Notes: a model not told the origin generated them from the sequence alone. DNA of 64,000 nucleotides from Megascapheus bottae (GCA_024803745.1 JANJXV010000024.1:16873927-16937926), one strand, 5' to 3'; counted from the first letter of the stretch, positions 1 to 11,398 are shown. Numbers and translations: made by a program.

Positions 1-337
1 GCTACACTCACATAGATCCACATGCTTGATCATTTGGCAAGCTATTCATTTTTTTTTCAGGCCATAGTAATATGCAAGCATGAAACAATCATGTTCTCTT
101 TAAATACACAACCAACCAAATTTTTACTGTGACAACCAGAGAGATATGAATTGTTCTGTGCTTGATTACTATGACTATCATACAAGAAAAAAAATGAATG
201 AGCTAAATGAATGATACATGTGGTGGTCTACACTTGAACTTCTCCTTTCCAACATTGCTCATCTATTCACAGGTCTACATGAAGCAAGGGGTCTATAATT
301 CCATCCCCCTCCCCCCATCAATCATATAAAAAGTAGA

Positions 338-540
338 AGCTGGCACAAAGAGTTTGGCCTAGTGGTTAAAGGGCTTGCCTAGCATCCGTAAAGACCTGGG
401 TTCCATTCCTCGGTACCACATACATAGAAAAAAGACAGAAGTGGTGCTTTGGCTCAAGTGGTAGAGTTCTAGCCTTGAGAAAGCCCAAGGACAGTGCTCA
501 GGCCCTGAGTTCAAGGCCCAGAAGTGGCAAAAAAAAAAAA
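338..540 (+). mobile_element. IDL-Geo dimeric SINE
   Basis: The left ID-like unit begins gctggcacaaagagtttggc, and the linker is acatacatagaaaaaag. The right unit ends gagttcaaggcccagaagtggc followed by poly-A. Both tRNA-like halves are present. Confidence 0.85.
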
Positions 541-545
541 GTATA

Positions 546-757
546 AGCTGGGCACTGGTGGTTCACACCTGTTATCCTAGCAACTCAGGATCTGAGGATC
601 CTGGTTTGAAGCCAGCCTGAGCTGACAAGTCTGAGAGACTCTTAACCTCCAGTTAACCAACAAAAAGCTGCAAGTGGAGGTGTGGCTCATGCGGTAGTGT
701 GCCAACCTTTAAGCAAAAAAAGCTGAGCAAGAGCACAAGTCCCTGTACCAGTCACAT

Positions 758-792
<35 letters not shown>
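546..792 (+). mobile_element. B1-headed composite SINE with CA tail
   Basis: The head, gctgggcactggtggttcac, and the stretch ctgaggatcctggtttgaagccagcc are 7SL/B1-like. The right unit is the same one used by IDL-Geo. The tail is a (CA)n run at about 758-792. Confidence 0.8.
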
Positions 793-795
<3 letters not shown>

Positions 796-867
796 CAAGT
801 ATAAAAGTGGGGTAGAAAATTGGCATCAGGAACTGTAATGAAGCATTTTATCTTAAAAAGACAAAAA

Positions 868-1085
868 TGAGCCAGGAGTATGGCCTAGAGATAAAGTGCT
901 TGCATAGCATGCATGAAACCCTGGGTTCTATTCCTCAGTATCACATTACCACATACACAGAAAAAGCCATAGTGGTGTTGTGGCTCAAGTGGTAGAGCAC
1001 TAGCTTTGAGAAAGCCCAAGGAGAGTGCCCAGGCCTTGAGTTTAAGCCAACCAAGACTAACAAAAGAAAAAAAAAGAGAGAAAAA
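868..1085 (+). mobile_element. IDL-Geo dimeric SINE
   Basis: A diverged full-length copy. The left unit reads gagccaggagtatggcctag, and the right unit ends in an A-rich tail. The A and B boxes have several substitutions, so this is an older insertion than the copy just downstream. Confidence 0.8.
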
Positions 1086-1095
1086 CAAATCCCTT

Positions 1096-1291
1096 GGGGC
1101 TGGGAGTTTGGCCTAGTGGTAAGAGTGCTTGCCTAGCATGCACGAAGACCCAGGTTCGATTCCTCAGCACCCCACATACATAGAAAAAGTCAGAAGTGAT
1201 GCTGTGGCTCAAGTGGTGAGTGCTAGCCTTGAGAAAGCCCAAGGACAATGCTCAGCCCCTGAACTCAAGCCACAGGACTGGCAAAAAAAAA
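1096..1291 (+). mobile_element. IDL-Geo dimeric SINE
   Basis: A full-length copy starting ggggctgggagtttggcc and ending in actggcaaaaaaaaaa. The left B box is ggttcgattcc. Confidence 0.87.
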
Positions 1292-1979
1292 ATCCCTTGA
1301 AACCAACTGGAAATATGAAGGGAAAATCAGCCCACTGAAACCTTCAAAATAATATCTCAAAAACCCTGGTTTGCATCATGTAGACCTGAGCTTAAAGCAG
1401 ACTTGCAGAAAGCCACTCATCTGGGGTAATAGCAACTAATAATGGGCGGATAATCTCAGCCATGCATTTTGTTCCTCTTACCATCTGGGTAACTGAAGTT
1501 CATGAGGCCTGGAGAAAGATGGCAGCAATGGAGAAGGGACAGAAAGAAAGGTTATTTGTAAACTACTGAAGTGTTTTGCTTTCTGCAAGGCTGAATTTAA
1601 AGCCCTGTACAACTCCCCACCCCCCCTGCAAAAAAGCGAAGACTTGACTTGCATGTTTACCCTTTTCTGTCACTAAGTTTGCATGCTGCAGATGCTGTCT
1701 TTCACCCCTGCTTCTGTCGCTGTAAACGCACACAAGGAACAACGCCATGTCACACGAGATTTCAGGGAGCGTCATGGGAGGCTCATAAGGAAAATGGGAG
1801 CGTGGAGAGAAAATATCCCACATTGCTGCATAGAATCACTGACACCAGTAAGTGCGGTGCTGAGACAGCTGGTGTCCTCTCACAGCACCTGCAGAGTGAC
1901 CTGAGCACCTTCTCACTCTTGCAAGCTAGGAAGGGCTTCTTTTACATGAGTGACCTTCACCATTCTTGAACATGAAAAG

Positions 1980-2057
1980 GAAGAAGAAAAGGTTGCTAAA
2001 GGGCAAGCTCAAAGACAAAAGTCCCAGGAAGACAAGCCTACCTTCAAAAAAGCAGAG
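1980..2057 (+). CDS. CALD1: Caldesmon exon (hinge, KGQAQRQKSQEDKPTF segment)
   Basis: A 78-base exon of 26 codons in phase 0, bordered by acceptor aaaag at 1975-1979 and donor gtaaat at 2058. It reads EEEKVAK, then GQAQRQKSQEDKPTFKKAE. This matches the caldesmon exon that in human reads GEEKGTKVQAKREKLQEDK and so on, which sits just after the alternatively spliced muscle repeat. The next exon begins in the same phase with IKDEK, as in other mammals. The polypyrimidine tract before the acceptor is poor, so the exon may be weakly defined. It is too short and too diverged to rest on anything but position, phase and the QEDKPTFKK match. Confidence 0.72.
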
Positions 2058-2237
2058 GTAAATGCTACTTGAGAATACTCTGATCATAAAACCCTGCAGA
2101 ACCATGTTCCAAAATATCTCCAGCCTAACAATTGGCAGAACTGCATCCTCTAACCCCCATGGCTTGCAAGCCATGGCTCTTGGTTCATTGGACAAAGGGC
2201 CCAGCTTACAGTGCAGTGCACAAAACTCATTAACCAA

Positions 2238-2430
2238 GAGCAGGATGCTGGTGGCTCATGCCTATAATCCTAGATACCCAGAAGGCTGAGATCTGAAGAT
2301 TGTGGTTCGATGCCATCCCAGGCAAGAAAGCTCATGAGACTGAACTCCAATTAACCATCCAAAAAAACACCCAAAAGTAGAGCTGTGGCTCAAATGGTGG
2401 ACAACCAGCCTTGAGTAAAGTGAATGAGGG
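2238..2430 (+). mobile_element. B1-headed composite SINE, truncated
   Basis: It has the B1-like head tggtggctcatgcctataat and the right-unit stretch agctgtggctcaaatggtgg. The terminal B-box part of the right unit is missing. Confidence 0.75.
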
Positions 2431-3110
2431 TCTTATAGGGAGTATTGATTTGCTCTTTTCTTATTAACTGTCTTTTTTTTTTGAGAATCATAATCAAAAT
2501 CTTTGAAAGCACTGCTCCTGTTCATCTTTCTTGCTTTCTCTTCCCCTGAAAGCTAATTTTATTCCCTCGAACCCTTCTATTTTTAATGCAATCATGAAAT
2601 ATTTCCAACTGGCCTTGATTAATGCTTTAATTTTTCAAAGGAAAAAATGCTCTCTCCCCTCTACCACATCTCAGTAGAAAATTGGGTGAACTGAAGATAA
2701 TAATTTCTTTTTTCAAAAGAAAAAAAAGTTGGCAAAATGTTCTGCATTGCATTTCTGAGGCACACACAGGCGCAGGTGCCAAGGTGTTTGACTGCAGGTA
2801 AGTAAAGAACTGTGGGCCCTAGAACATGGTGCTATTCTGTTGATGGTCCCAAATAATCCTGGTACATTGTGACTACATCTCCTAAATTCAGAGAATCTGA
2901 ATGTGGTAAGAGTGAACCATCAGAGGTGGACACACCTAAATAATTTTACCTGTGAAACTGATCTTTGTTGCATGCTGACCCCAATAGACTTTTATTACAT
3001 ATACTTACCCATTGTGGCATTATTATAAAAATCAAAATTTAAAACAGAAAGTCTATAATTGAAAACATAGATGACCTGGTTAGATAGATGATTATTTTCT
3101 TTAAAAAAAT

Positions 3111-3360
3111 TATTTTTTTTTTTTTGGTGCCAGTACTGGTGCTTCAACTCAGTGACTGGGTCCTATTGTATCTGAGCTCTTTTACTCAAGGCCAGCACTC
3201 TACCACTTGAACCAGAGCTCTACCTTCAGGGTTTTGGATGGTTTATTAGAGATAAGATACTCACAGATTTTCCCTGTTTGGGCCGGCTTCAAACTATGAT
3301 CCTCAAATCTCAGCCTCCTGATTGGTTAGGATTCCAGGCAGGAGCCACCAGCACCCAGCT
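3111..3360 (-). mobile_element. B1-headed composite SINE
   Basis: Inverted copy. Poly-T is followed by ggtgccagtactggtgcttc (reverse of the right unit) and then by cctcaaatctcagcctcctg, the reverse of the B1 head. Confidence 0.8.
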
Positions 3361-4121
3361 GCTTGCTTAAAGTTTTAAATAAGAATTCATACAAGAAATG
3401 AGAATTTCTAGTTCTTGTTACATATTATATTTACCTTAAGCTTCATGTTCCTGTTGCTAATTTGTGTAGTGGTTTGGGAGTAAAATTTGAATGTGTGCTC
3501 TGTCTATCTAAAGGAGTACAAAAGTAACTCAGAAACCTAGAGTTCTAGTGAGTCGTTTCAAAAAGACTTAAACATACTAGGAAACAAAAAGCACCTACAA
3601 ACTCATCTAGTACAAACAAAATCCCCTATCTTTCTTCAGAGCATTTGAGCTGTGTTTCAGGTAGTGGTAGGGTGCAAATCACCGCCACCTCTAGATTTAA
3701 TTTAGCTTTTTTCTCTGCACTCCAGTTATGAAAAGCTTGGTTTGAGGTTGTTGGTTTTTTTTTTCTTGTCTCTAGCAGAGTTGTCTGCACAATACTGAAC
3801 CTGATGCTCAGATCATCTAGGCTGACATTTTTCTGACATTGATCGATGTGCACACAAATCACTCAGGAATCTGGTTAAATGTACAACCAATTCCATGGCT
3901 CTTGGAGGAGATCCATGCTTTCCATAGACCAAACTTTGAATAGCAAGCAGTCTAGAGGACACCATATACTAGAAAAAGGAGCCCACAAGGAGTATAAAGG
4001 TTCAAGAGCTAATAAAAGACTGCTAAATCTAACTTGTACCTAGCTGTTATCGCCATTCTGGAATTATATCGTGCAAAGCAATATACTATAGAGTCTTATA
4101 TCCCAGGAGATTTGCTCCTGT

Positions 4122-4305
4122 TGGCTTGTTGGCTGGCTGAATGGCTGGATGACTGGATGGATGGATGGATGGGTGGGTGAGTGGGTGGTTTGGTGAGGCA
4201 GGTTCTCATGGAACTGTCTATATACTCAAGCTGGTCTCAAACTCATGAGGCTCCTGTCTTGGTCTCCTGCGTGCTGCTATCATAAATGTGAGTCATATAT
4301 CCTGG
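4122..4305. repeat. TGGA/GGTG simple repeat plus inverted B1 fragment
   Basis: Imperfect ggctgg/tggatgga repeats at 4122-4190 abut a degenerate inverted B1-like monomer (ctcaagctggtctcaaactc). Confidence 0.65.
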
Positions 4306-5150
4306 TTTTCCCTGGACCTTTGGGTGAGTCTCTAGAAGAAAAGCATGCCACATAGACTTCCACAACCCAATTGGATATCCCATTGGATATCTCGAATATC
4401 CAGATTTATTCACACTTATCCAGAGCTTTTCTCAGTCAGATGTATAGTTTGTGGAACCTGATAGGTAGAGAAATTCTACAAACCATACATTCGAATCAGA
4501 ATTTGTTTCACGGGGATACCCTGAAACCAACACTCTTTACCTCTAAGTTGCTCTGCCTAGATATTTCTTATCCAGGGTATAAACCATGGTCTGTGGTTTC
4601 TGAGACTATCCACTAACATTAGGTAAAAGTAAGACTCTATCTTGGTTCCTTCTGCTTGTCCAGGGAACACTGACTTATTCATAGCAAGGACCTCCACCAG
4701 CCTATAATTCTGGTTTTGACTATCCTTCTCTTTTCTATAGCTTCTGATGACCAAGGAAAATGGCAGGATAAAAGATCAAGAAGGAATTATTTTGCTCAGC
4801 CTTCTATTTCACATGCCTGAGACCAGCATCCTAGAGAAGCTAGATGACTTGCTCAAGAAACACTGCTAGACTGCAGATTATCTTGGGAACAAAACACAAG
4901 TTCCTTGCTTGGTAGACAAATCCCCCAGCTGTCCTATTCAGTGTTGCCAAAGGACATAGGTATAGCCCTAAGACTACCGTCCTAAAACAGTAACGTCATT
5001 GTGTGCCATTCATACATAGTACTTAATAAATAATACCCAAGCAAGATAATCAGACAAGACTTTTAAAAGTTTATCAATGTGTTGGGGGTGGGCGGGGAGA
5101 AGCAATTTGCTTTGTAAAAAAGAATATGTCATTTAAAAGTAAATGTTCAA

Positions 5151-5319
5151 AGCCGGGTGCCAGAGACTCATGCCTGTAATCCTAGCTACTCAGGAGGCTG
5201 AGATCTGATGATCACAGTTTGAAGCCAGCCCGTGCAGAAAAGGCCATGAAACTCTTATTTCTAAAAAACTATTCTGGCCCTAAGTTCAAGTCTTAGGACT
5301 GGCAAAAAAAAAAAAAAAA
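5151..5319 (+). mobile_element. B1-headed composite SINE with internal deletion
   Basis: An intact B1 head (gcctgtaatcctagctactc) is joined to only the last 40 or so bases of the right unit plus poly-A. The middle, including the right A box, is gone. Confidence 0.8.
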
Positions 5320-6348
5320 GTAAATGTTTAGAAGATGTTGAAAAATAACTGGAAAGCAGAAAATAATCAACTAAAAGAATGCTCTATGAAGCACCAGAAA
5401 AAGGCTTACTTTTTTCCCATAGGTTTCTCTAGGACATTAGTGCCTTATAACTGTTTAGAAAAAACAAAAACAAGAATAAACTACCTATTTTGTTCATTTT
5501 TTAAAAGAATAGATGAGATGATATTATTGGGTTAATTCGTACTCCTCTGTTTCCACTAAAAACAATTTGCTTTGACATAATCTATTTCATTTATCGTAAG
5601 TAATTTGTAACACAAAACCCACCAAATACTCATGCTACCTGCCCTCCATGTATCCTTTTCCTGCCTCCCTCAACAGTCCCAAGACTACATGCCAAGGATT
5701 AAATCTCTGCCGACAGTGATAGTCAAGGTAAACTCTAGAATTGTTCCTCTTGTGCTTTACCTTCAGTGGTTAGAGGAGAACAGAGTAGGCCCACAGGTCC
5801 CTAAGTCCTCATCCTCTGGATCAGGTACCATCCTTGGGACTCAATTATTCATGAGACCAAAATATAAGAGTAATTGTTCTCAGAACAGATTTAAAAGAGC
5901 CAGTGAATTTGCTCTTTCTGTCCTTATCATATTACTTTTTCCTTCTCAAAGATTCATTCCTTCTTCAAAAAAAATCTCACGCTACCTGGCTATTCTTTCA
6001 TCAAACTCCCACTAATAATTGCTCTTCCCAGCGGGAACTCCAGACAACCTTTACATTGTAGTGTTTAGGGTGTAGTCATTTCTACCAAAAACACCCCAAA
6101 ATAAAAACCCAGTGAGACATCAAGAATGTTTTGACTACCTAATAATGCTCCAGTTCTTTGCTTAGGGAATAAAGAGACATAGCTTCCATTCTAAAACTTT
6201 TCTTTAATTGCCATCACTTCTATATCATTTTCCAGGTGTTTGTTCTTAGTTTCTACCTAAAAACAGAGCGGTCTTACTCGGTAATAGCAGCTGGAAACTA
6301 ATATAGTTCTTTTTTTAATCTTTCTTCTTGATGCTCACTATTGGTTAG

Positions 6349-6494
6349 ATCAAAGATGAGAAGATCAAGAAGGAAATGGAGCCCAAAGAAGAAGTGAAGA
6401 GCTTCTTGGATCGAAAGAAAGGATTTATGGAAATGAAGTCCCAGAATGGAGAACTTATGACCCACAAACTTAAACATGCTGAGAATGCTTTCAG
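6349..6494 (+). CDS. CALD1: Caldesmon exon (IKDEK...MTHKLKHAENAFS)
   Basis: A 146-base exon running from acceptor gttag at 6344-6348 to donor gtatgg at 6495. Translation gives IKDEKIKKEMEPKEEVKSF, then LDRKKGFMEMKSQNGELMTH and KLKHAENAFS, with AG left over for the next exon. It aligns without gaps to human caldesmon (IKDEKIKKDKEPKEEVKSFM and so on). The differences are mainly charge-conserving or hydrophobic. Caldesmon is a cytosolic actin/tropomyosin/myosin-binding regulator of contraction and stress fibres, and this segment lies just before the tropomyosin-binding coil. Confidence 0.97.
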
Positions 6495-6937
6495 GTATGG
6501 AGTGAAGCCTTGTTAGACATCACTGTGTTCATCTGTGAGGGAACAAAATAGGTCTTCCTAGCCTGTGTATCTACGCAGAAATATGGTAGCCAGGCCACAT
6601 TCTTTTGTTGTGAGTTCACAGGCCATTGTCTAAGACACACAGCCAGCAGGTCCAGCTGCTCCTGGCTCTTAGATCACTAAAATCACTAACAGGAAGCTAA
6701 TAATTGCTGCTCAATCCGAATTTAATCTGCTTTTCCCTCTTCTCTTTTAAATTTTTGCAAGGCACATCGGATTCTTGTTCACTAATCCTATATGCTCATG
6801 TGAAATCTATGTGTTTAAAAATATTATGACAAGATGGGCACTGCAGTTCATGCTTGTATCCTAGCTACTAGCTAATCCTAGATTTAGGAATCAAGTTCAG
6901 TTTATTCATTGGTTCATTCTCTATGGAATCAGGCCAT

Positions 6938-7134
6938 TTTTTTTTTGCCAGTCCTGGGGCTTGAACCCAGGGCCTGGGCACTGTCTTTGGGCATGTTTTT
7001 GCTCAAGGCTAGCGCACTGCTTCTTGAGCCACAACACCAGTTCTGGCTTTTTTCTGTGTATGTGGTATCGATGAGTTGATCCCAGTGCTTTGTGCAAGCT
7101 AGGTGACCACTCTACCACTAGATTTCACTTCCCA
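6938..7134 (-). mobile_element. IDL-Geo dimeric SINE
   Basis: Inverted full-length copy. It starts with poly-T then gccagtcctggggcttgaac, and ends in a diverged reverse left unit (ctctaccactagatttcac). Confidence 0.82.
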
Positions 7135-7302
7135 CCCTGCCCCAAAGAATTTTTCATATGAAAATGTGCACAAAGACCCAACCATTCTTATGAGTGTAAA
7201 ACACACAGAAGGAAGGTACAGTAAGTATAAGGTGCATCAAGGTGAAATCCATAGATAGTATGTAGAACTGGCAAGAGAACAGATGTGAAAACTAAGAGTT
7301 AT

Positions 7303-7530
7303 TAGGTGGGCACTGGTGGGTCACCAGGAAGCTGAGGTCTGAGAATGAAGGTTCAAAGCCAACCCAGACAGAAAAGTTTATGACACTCATTTCTAAGTAA
7401 CCAGCAAAAGCTGGAAGTAGAGGTATGGCTCAAGTGGTAGAGTGTCAACCTTGAGCAAAAAAGTGAAATGAACACAAGGCTCTAGTTCAAGTCACACACT
7501 CACTATTCATACACACACACATACACATAC
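7303..7530 (+). mobile_element. B1-headed composite SINE
   Basis: The B1-like head (ggtgggcactggtgggtcac) carries a short deletion and is followed by gaagtagaggtatggctcaa. It ends in an interrupted CA-rich tail at about 7500-7530. Confidence 0.78.
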
Positions 7531-7721
7531 ACAGCAAGTTGATTAGGAGGCAAGAAAGCAGAATCCAAAGTTTACTTATACGCCTGTAGCTAAATGTTTT
7601 AAACCTCAATACTAGCATCAGGCTTATGAAAAATGTTCAATGAATACTACCTAAAATTATTATGGTTTTATTATTTGATAATTTATTGTATGAAAGTATA
7701 ATGGGTTTTTTGTTGTTGTTG

Positions 7722-7910
7722 TTTTTGCCAGTCTTGGAGACTGAACTCAGGGCCTGAGCACTGTCCTTGAACTTTCTCAAGGCTAGAGCTTACCACTTGA
7801 GCCATAGCACCACGTCTGGCTTTTTTCTATGTATGTGGTACTGAGGAGTCAAACCTGGGTCTTTGTGCATGCTAGGCAAGCACTCTACCACTAGGCCAAA
7901 CTCACAGTCC
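7722..7910 (-). mobile_element. IDL-Geo dimeric SINE
   Basis: Inverted copy preceded by a gtt/poly-T tail. The reverse left unit reads gcaagcactctaccactagg. Confidence 0.85.
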
Positions 7911-8430
7911 CAGTATCATGGTTTTTAAGGGACAACTTTTACTTTTGTTCAGAGAAACTATGTTAAGGAGAAAATCCATCACTATAACTAAAAGTTTAGT
8001 TAACCATTAGCGAAATTACCAAGGAGCTTCAGTCAAAGCACAAATTAATTATTACCCTGCCAGTTGTCTGGAAAGCCATAGATCTTACTAATTCAGAGAG
8101 AGGGAAAAAAAAATCACATAAGAGTAATGAGTTGAGCTGGAAACCTTTCAATGAGACTCATGTCTTAATTTTTCCATCTTTGGACAAAAATAAAACTATA
8201 ACAAGATGCCACCAAATATCATTTTTGTTTAGCTACCAATATCTGTGAGATTTCATTTGAGTTGTAAATTGATGCCGAGAGCAACAGAGAAATGTACTTT
8301 TGTTTCATACACTTGTAAAATAAGGGTGGGGAAATAAGAAGGGCCCTAGGACAGGTAAAATAGATGGAGGTCTACTAGCTTATCTGAAAGCAAGCTGTGT
8401 TCTTAATGTGGCTTAAACTCAAAAGAATCT

Positions 8431-8542
8431 GAAGATAGTGGTGCTGTGGCTCAAGTGGTAGAGCTCTAGCCTTGAGAAAGCCCAAGGACAGTGCTCAGGC
8501 CCTGAGTTCAAGGCCCAGGACTAGCAAAAAAAAAAAAAAAAA
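8431..8542 (+). mobile_element. Solitary right monomer of the dimeric SINEs
   Basis: Only the right unit is present (gtggtgctgtggctcaagtg to cccaggactagc plus poly-A). It is a 5'-truncated copy. The A-box-like tggctcaagtgg and B-box-like gagttcaaggcc are visible. Confidence 0.8.
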
Positions 8543-8628
8543 GAAGATAGAGACCACTTATGGAAGAAATTTCTATATAAGAGCTTGTCTGTGTTTTTAA
8601 TTTTTAATCTTTAATTTAAAAAATTGTT

Positions 8629-8856
8629 TTGCCTGTGCCATTACTGAGGCTTAAACTCAGGGCCTGGGCACTGTCCCTTAGCACTTTTTTGCTCAACTTT
8701 ACCACTTGAATCACAGCTCATTGACCGGAGATAAGTCTCAGACTTTGCTCTCCTGGCTCTCCTGGCTGTCCTGGCTAGTTCTATCTATCTTGTGGTCCTC
8801 CAATCTCAGCCTCCTCAGTAGCTAGGATCATAGGCATGAGACATGAGCATATGGCT
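8629..8856 (-). mobile_element. B1-headed composite SINE
   Basis: Inverted. The reverse right unit (ttaaactcagggcctgggca) is followed by a reverse B1 head (caatctcagcctcctcagta). It carries a small ctcctggct/gtcctggct tandem duplication at about 8750-8780. Confidence 0.75.
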
Positions 8857-8868
8857 GTCTCTCTCTCT

Positions 8869-9045
8869 TTTTTTTTTTTGTCGGTCATGGGACTTGAACT
8901 CTAGCCCTGGGAATTGTCCCTGAGCTCTTCAGTTCAAGAATATGGCGAGCCACAATGCCACGTCCGGTTTTCTGGTGGTTAATTGAAGATAGGAGTCTCA
9001 TGGATTTAGTGCTAGGACAACAGGCATGAGCCACAACACCCGGCT
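8869..9045 (-). mobile_element. B1-headed composite SINE, internally deleted
   Basis: Inverted. Poly-T then gtcggtcatgggacttgaac. The B1 part is shortened to its last bases (caggcatgagccacaacacc). Confidence 0.75.
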
Positions 9046-9371
9046 TGTTTCTCATTTTTAAGATGATAATTTTTTTGTATGATTACACACAACATTTTCT
9101 CCAGATATTTTCTGTGAGTTGAGATACACATACATATGTACAACCAGTATGTATATGAGTGAATGTTATTATCAAAATATTTTAAAAATTTATTCTTGAA
9201 CCATGTACACCACAGCTAGCTCCCTGTGCCAATCACTACAAGCCTACATTTAATGATGTTAGACTATTCCACTGAGTTGTATTATGACCTGTTTAATTCC
9301 TAGTGATGTTTTAATTGTCCAGAACGAAAGCTTGAGCGACACCTAGTGGAACTCAGAGAAATTTCAACAGT

Positions 9372-9374
<3 letters not shown>

Positions 9375-9433
<59 letters not shown>
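9375..9433. repeat. (GA)n microsatellite
   Basis: A near-perfect GA dinucleotide run of about 59 bases. Confidence 0.95.
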
Positions 9434-9436
<3 letters not shown>

Positions 9437-9461
9437 TTAACTGTCAAGAGCCTTGAATAAT

Positions 9462-9556
9462 ACTTTTTTTTTTGGTGCCCAAGCTGAACTGTGATCCTCA
9501 GATCTCACCCTCCTGAGGAGCTAGGATTATAGGCTTGAGCCACCGTGCCTGGCTTT
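9462..9556 (-). mobile_element. Inverted B1 monomer fragment
   Basis: Poly-T then ggtgcccaagctgaactgtg and gagccaccgtgcctggc, which is the reverse of the B1 head without a right unit. Confidence 0.75.
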
Positions 9557-9782
9557 GAATAATACTTTTATACCTTATAACCTCAGTCTGATAGTAAGGA
9601 AGATGTTCACATCATCAAAAACGTACACACATGCACTTCTGAACCATGTCAAGACATGATCTTTTACCATATTCAGTATATTTGATATTCCTTTCTATTT
9701 CCCTTTTTACTTTTTTTTTTTTCATTTTTCAAAACCAAATTTATTCTCACACAGACTCGGAAGCATTAAGAATCCTATAGGC

Positions 9783-9980
9783 AGGGCTGGGAGTTTGGCC
9801 TAGTGGTAGAGTGCTTGCCTAGCATTCACGAAGACCCGGGTTTGATTCTTTGATGCCACATACATAGAAAAAGCTGAAAATAGTGCTGTGGCTCAAGTGG
9901 TAGAGCTCTAGCCTTGAGAAAGCCCAAGGACAGTGCACCGGCCCTGAGCTCAAGTCCCAGAACAGGCAAATAAATAAATA
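9783..9980 (+). mobile_element. IDL-Geo dimeric SINE
   Basis: Full length, from gcagggctgggagtttggcc to a caaataaataaata tail. Confidence 0.87.
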
Positions 9981-10459
9981 AGTAATTCAAAATGCACTTG
10001 AGATGTGCAGAGTCAGCCAGGTGGCCATGATTTATGAGAATTTTTAACTTTTGGTATTATAAAATCTATAAAGAAAAAGTTGAGTGAATAAAGTATGGGG
10101 AAGGACCATGAAGGGGCTGTGATTTTATGCCATCTGCCAGTGAACATTTCCTTCTGCCATGGTCGCATGGATTCATGAAGGAACAAGGAACCCAGGGCTC
10201 AGACCAGCCAGTAAGTCCCTAGGTTCATTCACCTTGACTCACCTCTGCCAGAATCCCAAGGGGGAGAGGGGACAGACCAGGTAGACTCGGACCACACCAA
10301 AGGTGCATCAGAGCAGAGGAACTCAAATCCCAAGAAAGCTCCAGGCGAGGAAATGAACGAAGAAGGCATCCCAGCCCCTCTATTCTTGTGCATTCGATCA
10401 CTTAGAGTCCTCACGCATTGTCACATGCCTCCTCACTCACTGTCACTGTTGCTGGTGTC

Positions 10460-10690
10460 ATGTAGAACTGCCTTCCTTCACTTATCCTCCTCAAGTTCAT
10501 GGTGTTGTAGCATGCGTCAAAATGCCCTTCTTTTTGAAGACTGATCTTCTGTCCTATGGAGTTGCCGTATTTCCTCGCCTTTCATCCTACATTCTTAGGT
10601 TGCCTCCCACTCTTTGGCTACTTGTAAACAATGCTGCCATGAACATAGATGTGCAGCTATTTCAGCACCTTGCTTTCAGTTCTTTTTTTT
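10460..10690 (-). mobile_element. Old L1-like ORF2/3' fragment (tentative)
   Basis: The stretch tagcatgcgtcaaaatgccc, and later aacaatgctgccatgaacat, resemble the antisense of an ancient mammalian L1 3' end. It is heavily diverged and the borders are approximate. Confidence 0.5.
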
Positions 10691-10700
10691 CTTTTTTACA

Positions 10701-10898
10701 CTTTTTTTTTTTGCCAGTCCTGGGCTTGAGCTCAGGGCCTGAGCACTGTCCTTGGACTTTCTCAAGGCTAGAGCTCTACCACTTGAGCCTCAGCACCACT
10801 TCTGGCTTTTTTTCTATATATGTGGTACTTAGGAATTGAACCCGGGTCTTCATGCATGCTAGGCAAGCATTCTACCACTAGGCCAAACTCCCGGCCCC
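10701..10898 (-). mobile_element. IDL-Geo dimeric SINE
   Basis: Inverted full-length copy. Poly-T then gccagtcctgggcttgagct, ending ctaggccaaactcccggccc. It is close to the consensus and therefore probably young. Confidence 0.88.
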
Positions 10899-11398
10899 CT
10901 TGTTTACACTTTTTGTCCATAATGGAATTGAACCTAGCACTCTCCTATTTTAGCCACACTCTCGGCTCTTTTGCTACTCATTATTTCCCCTTTTTGCCTA
11001 GGCCATGCCTATAACCATGGTCCTGACACCCACACTTCCAGGCAGGACAGCTGGGACTAGTCACCCATCAATCACCGTGCCAGCTTGAGAGGGTCTTGCT
11101 TAGCATTGTGGCAGGGCTGGCCTCGAACTATGGTCTTCTCCAGTCTTTGCGCCCTGCGTAGATGAGATTGACAGCTTTGAGCACCCCACGGGGCTCCAGT
11201 ATTTTGCATACTCGTTGAGGAAGCTCCATTTTATCATCTTTGGGACATTTTACAGCTGAGAACCTCAGGGATGATGAGTGGGGGCGCAGGGAGCTTGTGA
11301 CTCCAGGCAGCTCTGCGCCCCTTCCTGCGATGCTAGCAGACACACACCAGCTATCTCCTTTTCTCTCCCACCCTGACCCCCCCCCCACCCACCCCCAG

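Larger units (their letters stand above)
1..1979. other. CALD1: CALD1 intron, left edge
   Basis: This is intronic sequence before the first recognisable caldesmon exon. It holds SINEs at 338-540, 546-792, 868-1085 and 1096-1291. I see nothing recognisable in 1-337 or 1300-1960. The smooth-muscle-specific repeat exon of caldesmon is not in this stretch. Confidence 0.6.
2058..6348. other. CALD1: CALD1 intron
   Basis: It contains composite SINEs at 2238-2430, 3111-3360 (minus) and 5151-5319, a TGGA-type simple repeat at 4122-4190, a B1-like fragment at 4195-4305 and a possible MIR remnant near 4830-4905. I see nothing recognisable in 2440-3100, 3365-4120, 4310-4825 or 5325-6340. Confidence 0.6.
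6495..11398. other. CALD1: CALD1 intron
   Basis: A SINE-rich intron with inverted and direct copies at 6938-7134, 7303-7530, 7722-7910, 8431-8542, 8629-8856, 8869-9045, 9462-9556, 9783-9980 and 10701-10898. It also has a (GA)n run at 9375-9433, an old L1-like fragment near 10460-10690 and a CTCF-like motif at 9335-9351. I see nothing recognisable in 6500-6930, 7915-8425, 9050-9330, 9985-10455 or 10905-11390. Confidence 0.6.

Noticed and set aside
757..793. Regularly spaced short repeats as a possible CRISPR array
   Set aside because: They are dinucleotide runs at SINE tails, with no repeat-spacer structure, in a mammalian genome.
5632..6015. 127-codon plus frame in a caldesmon intron
   Set aside because: It has no similarity I recognise, no splice context, and lies between repeats. 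Chance is sufficient.
9783..9860. tRNA-like heads with A and B boxes (here and in all IDL-Geo copies)
   Set aside because: They are SINE promoters. The cloverleaf pairing is not kept, and each head is fused to a right monomer and poly-A.
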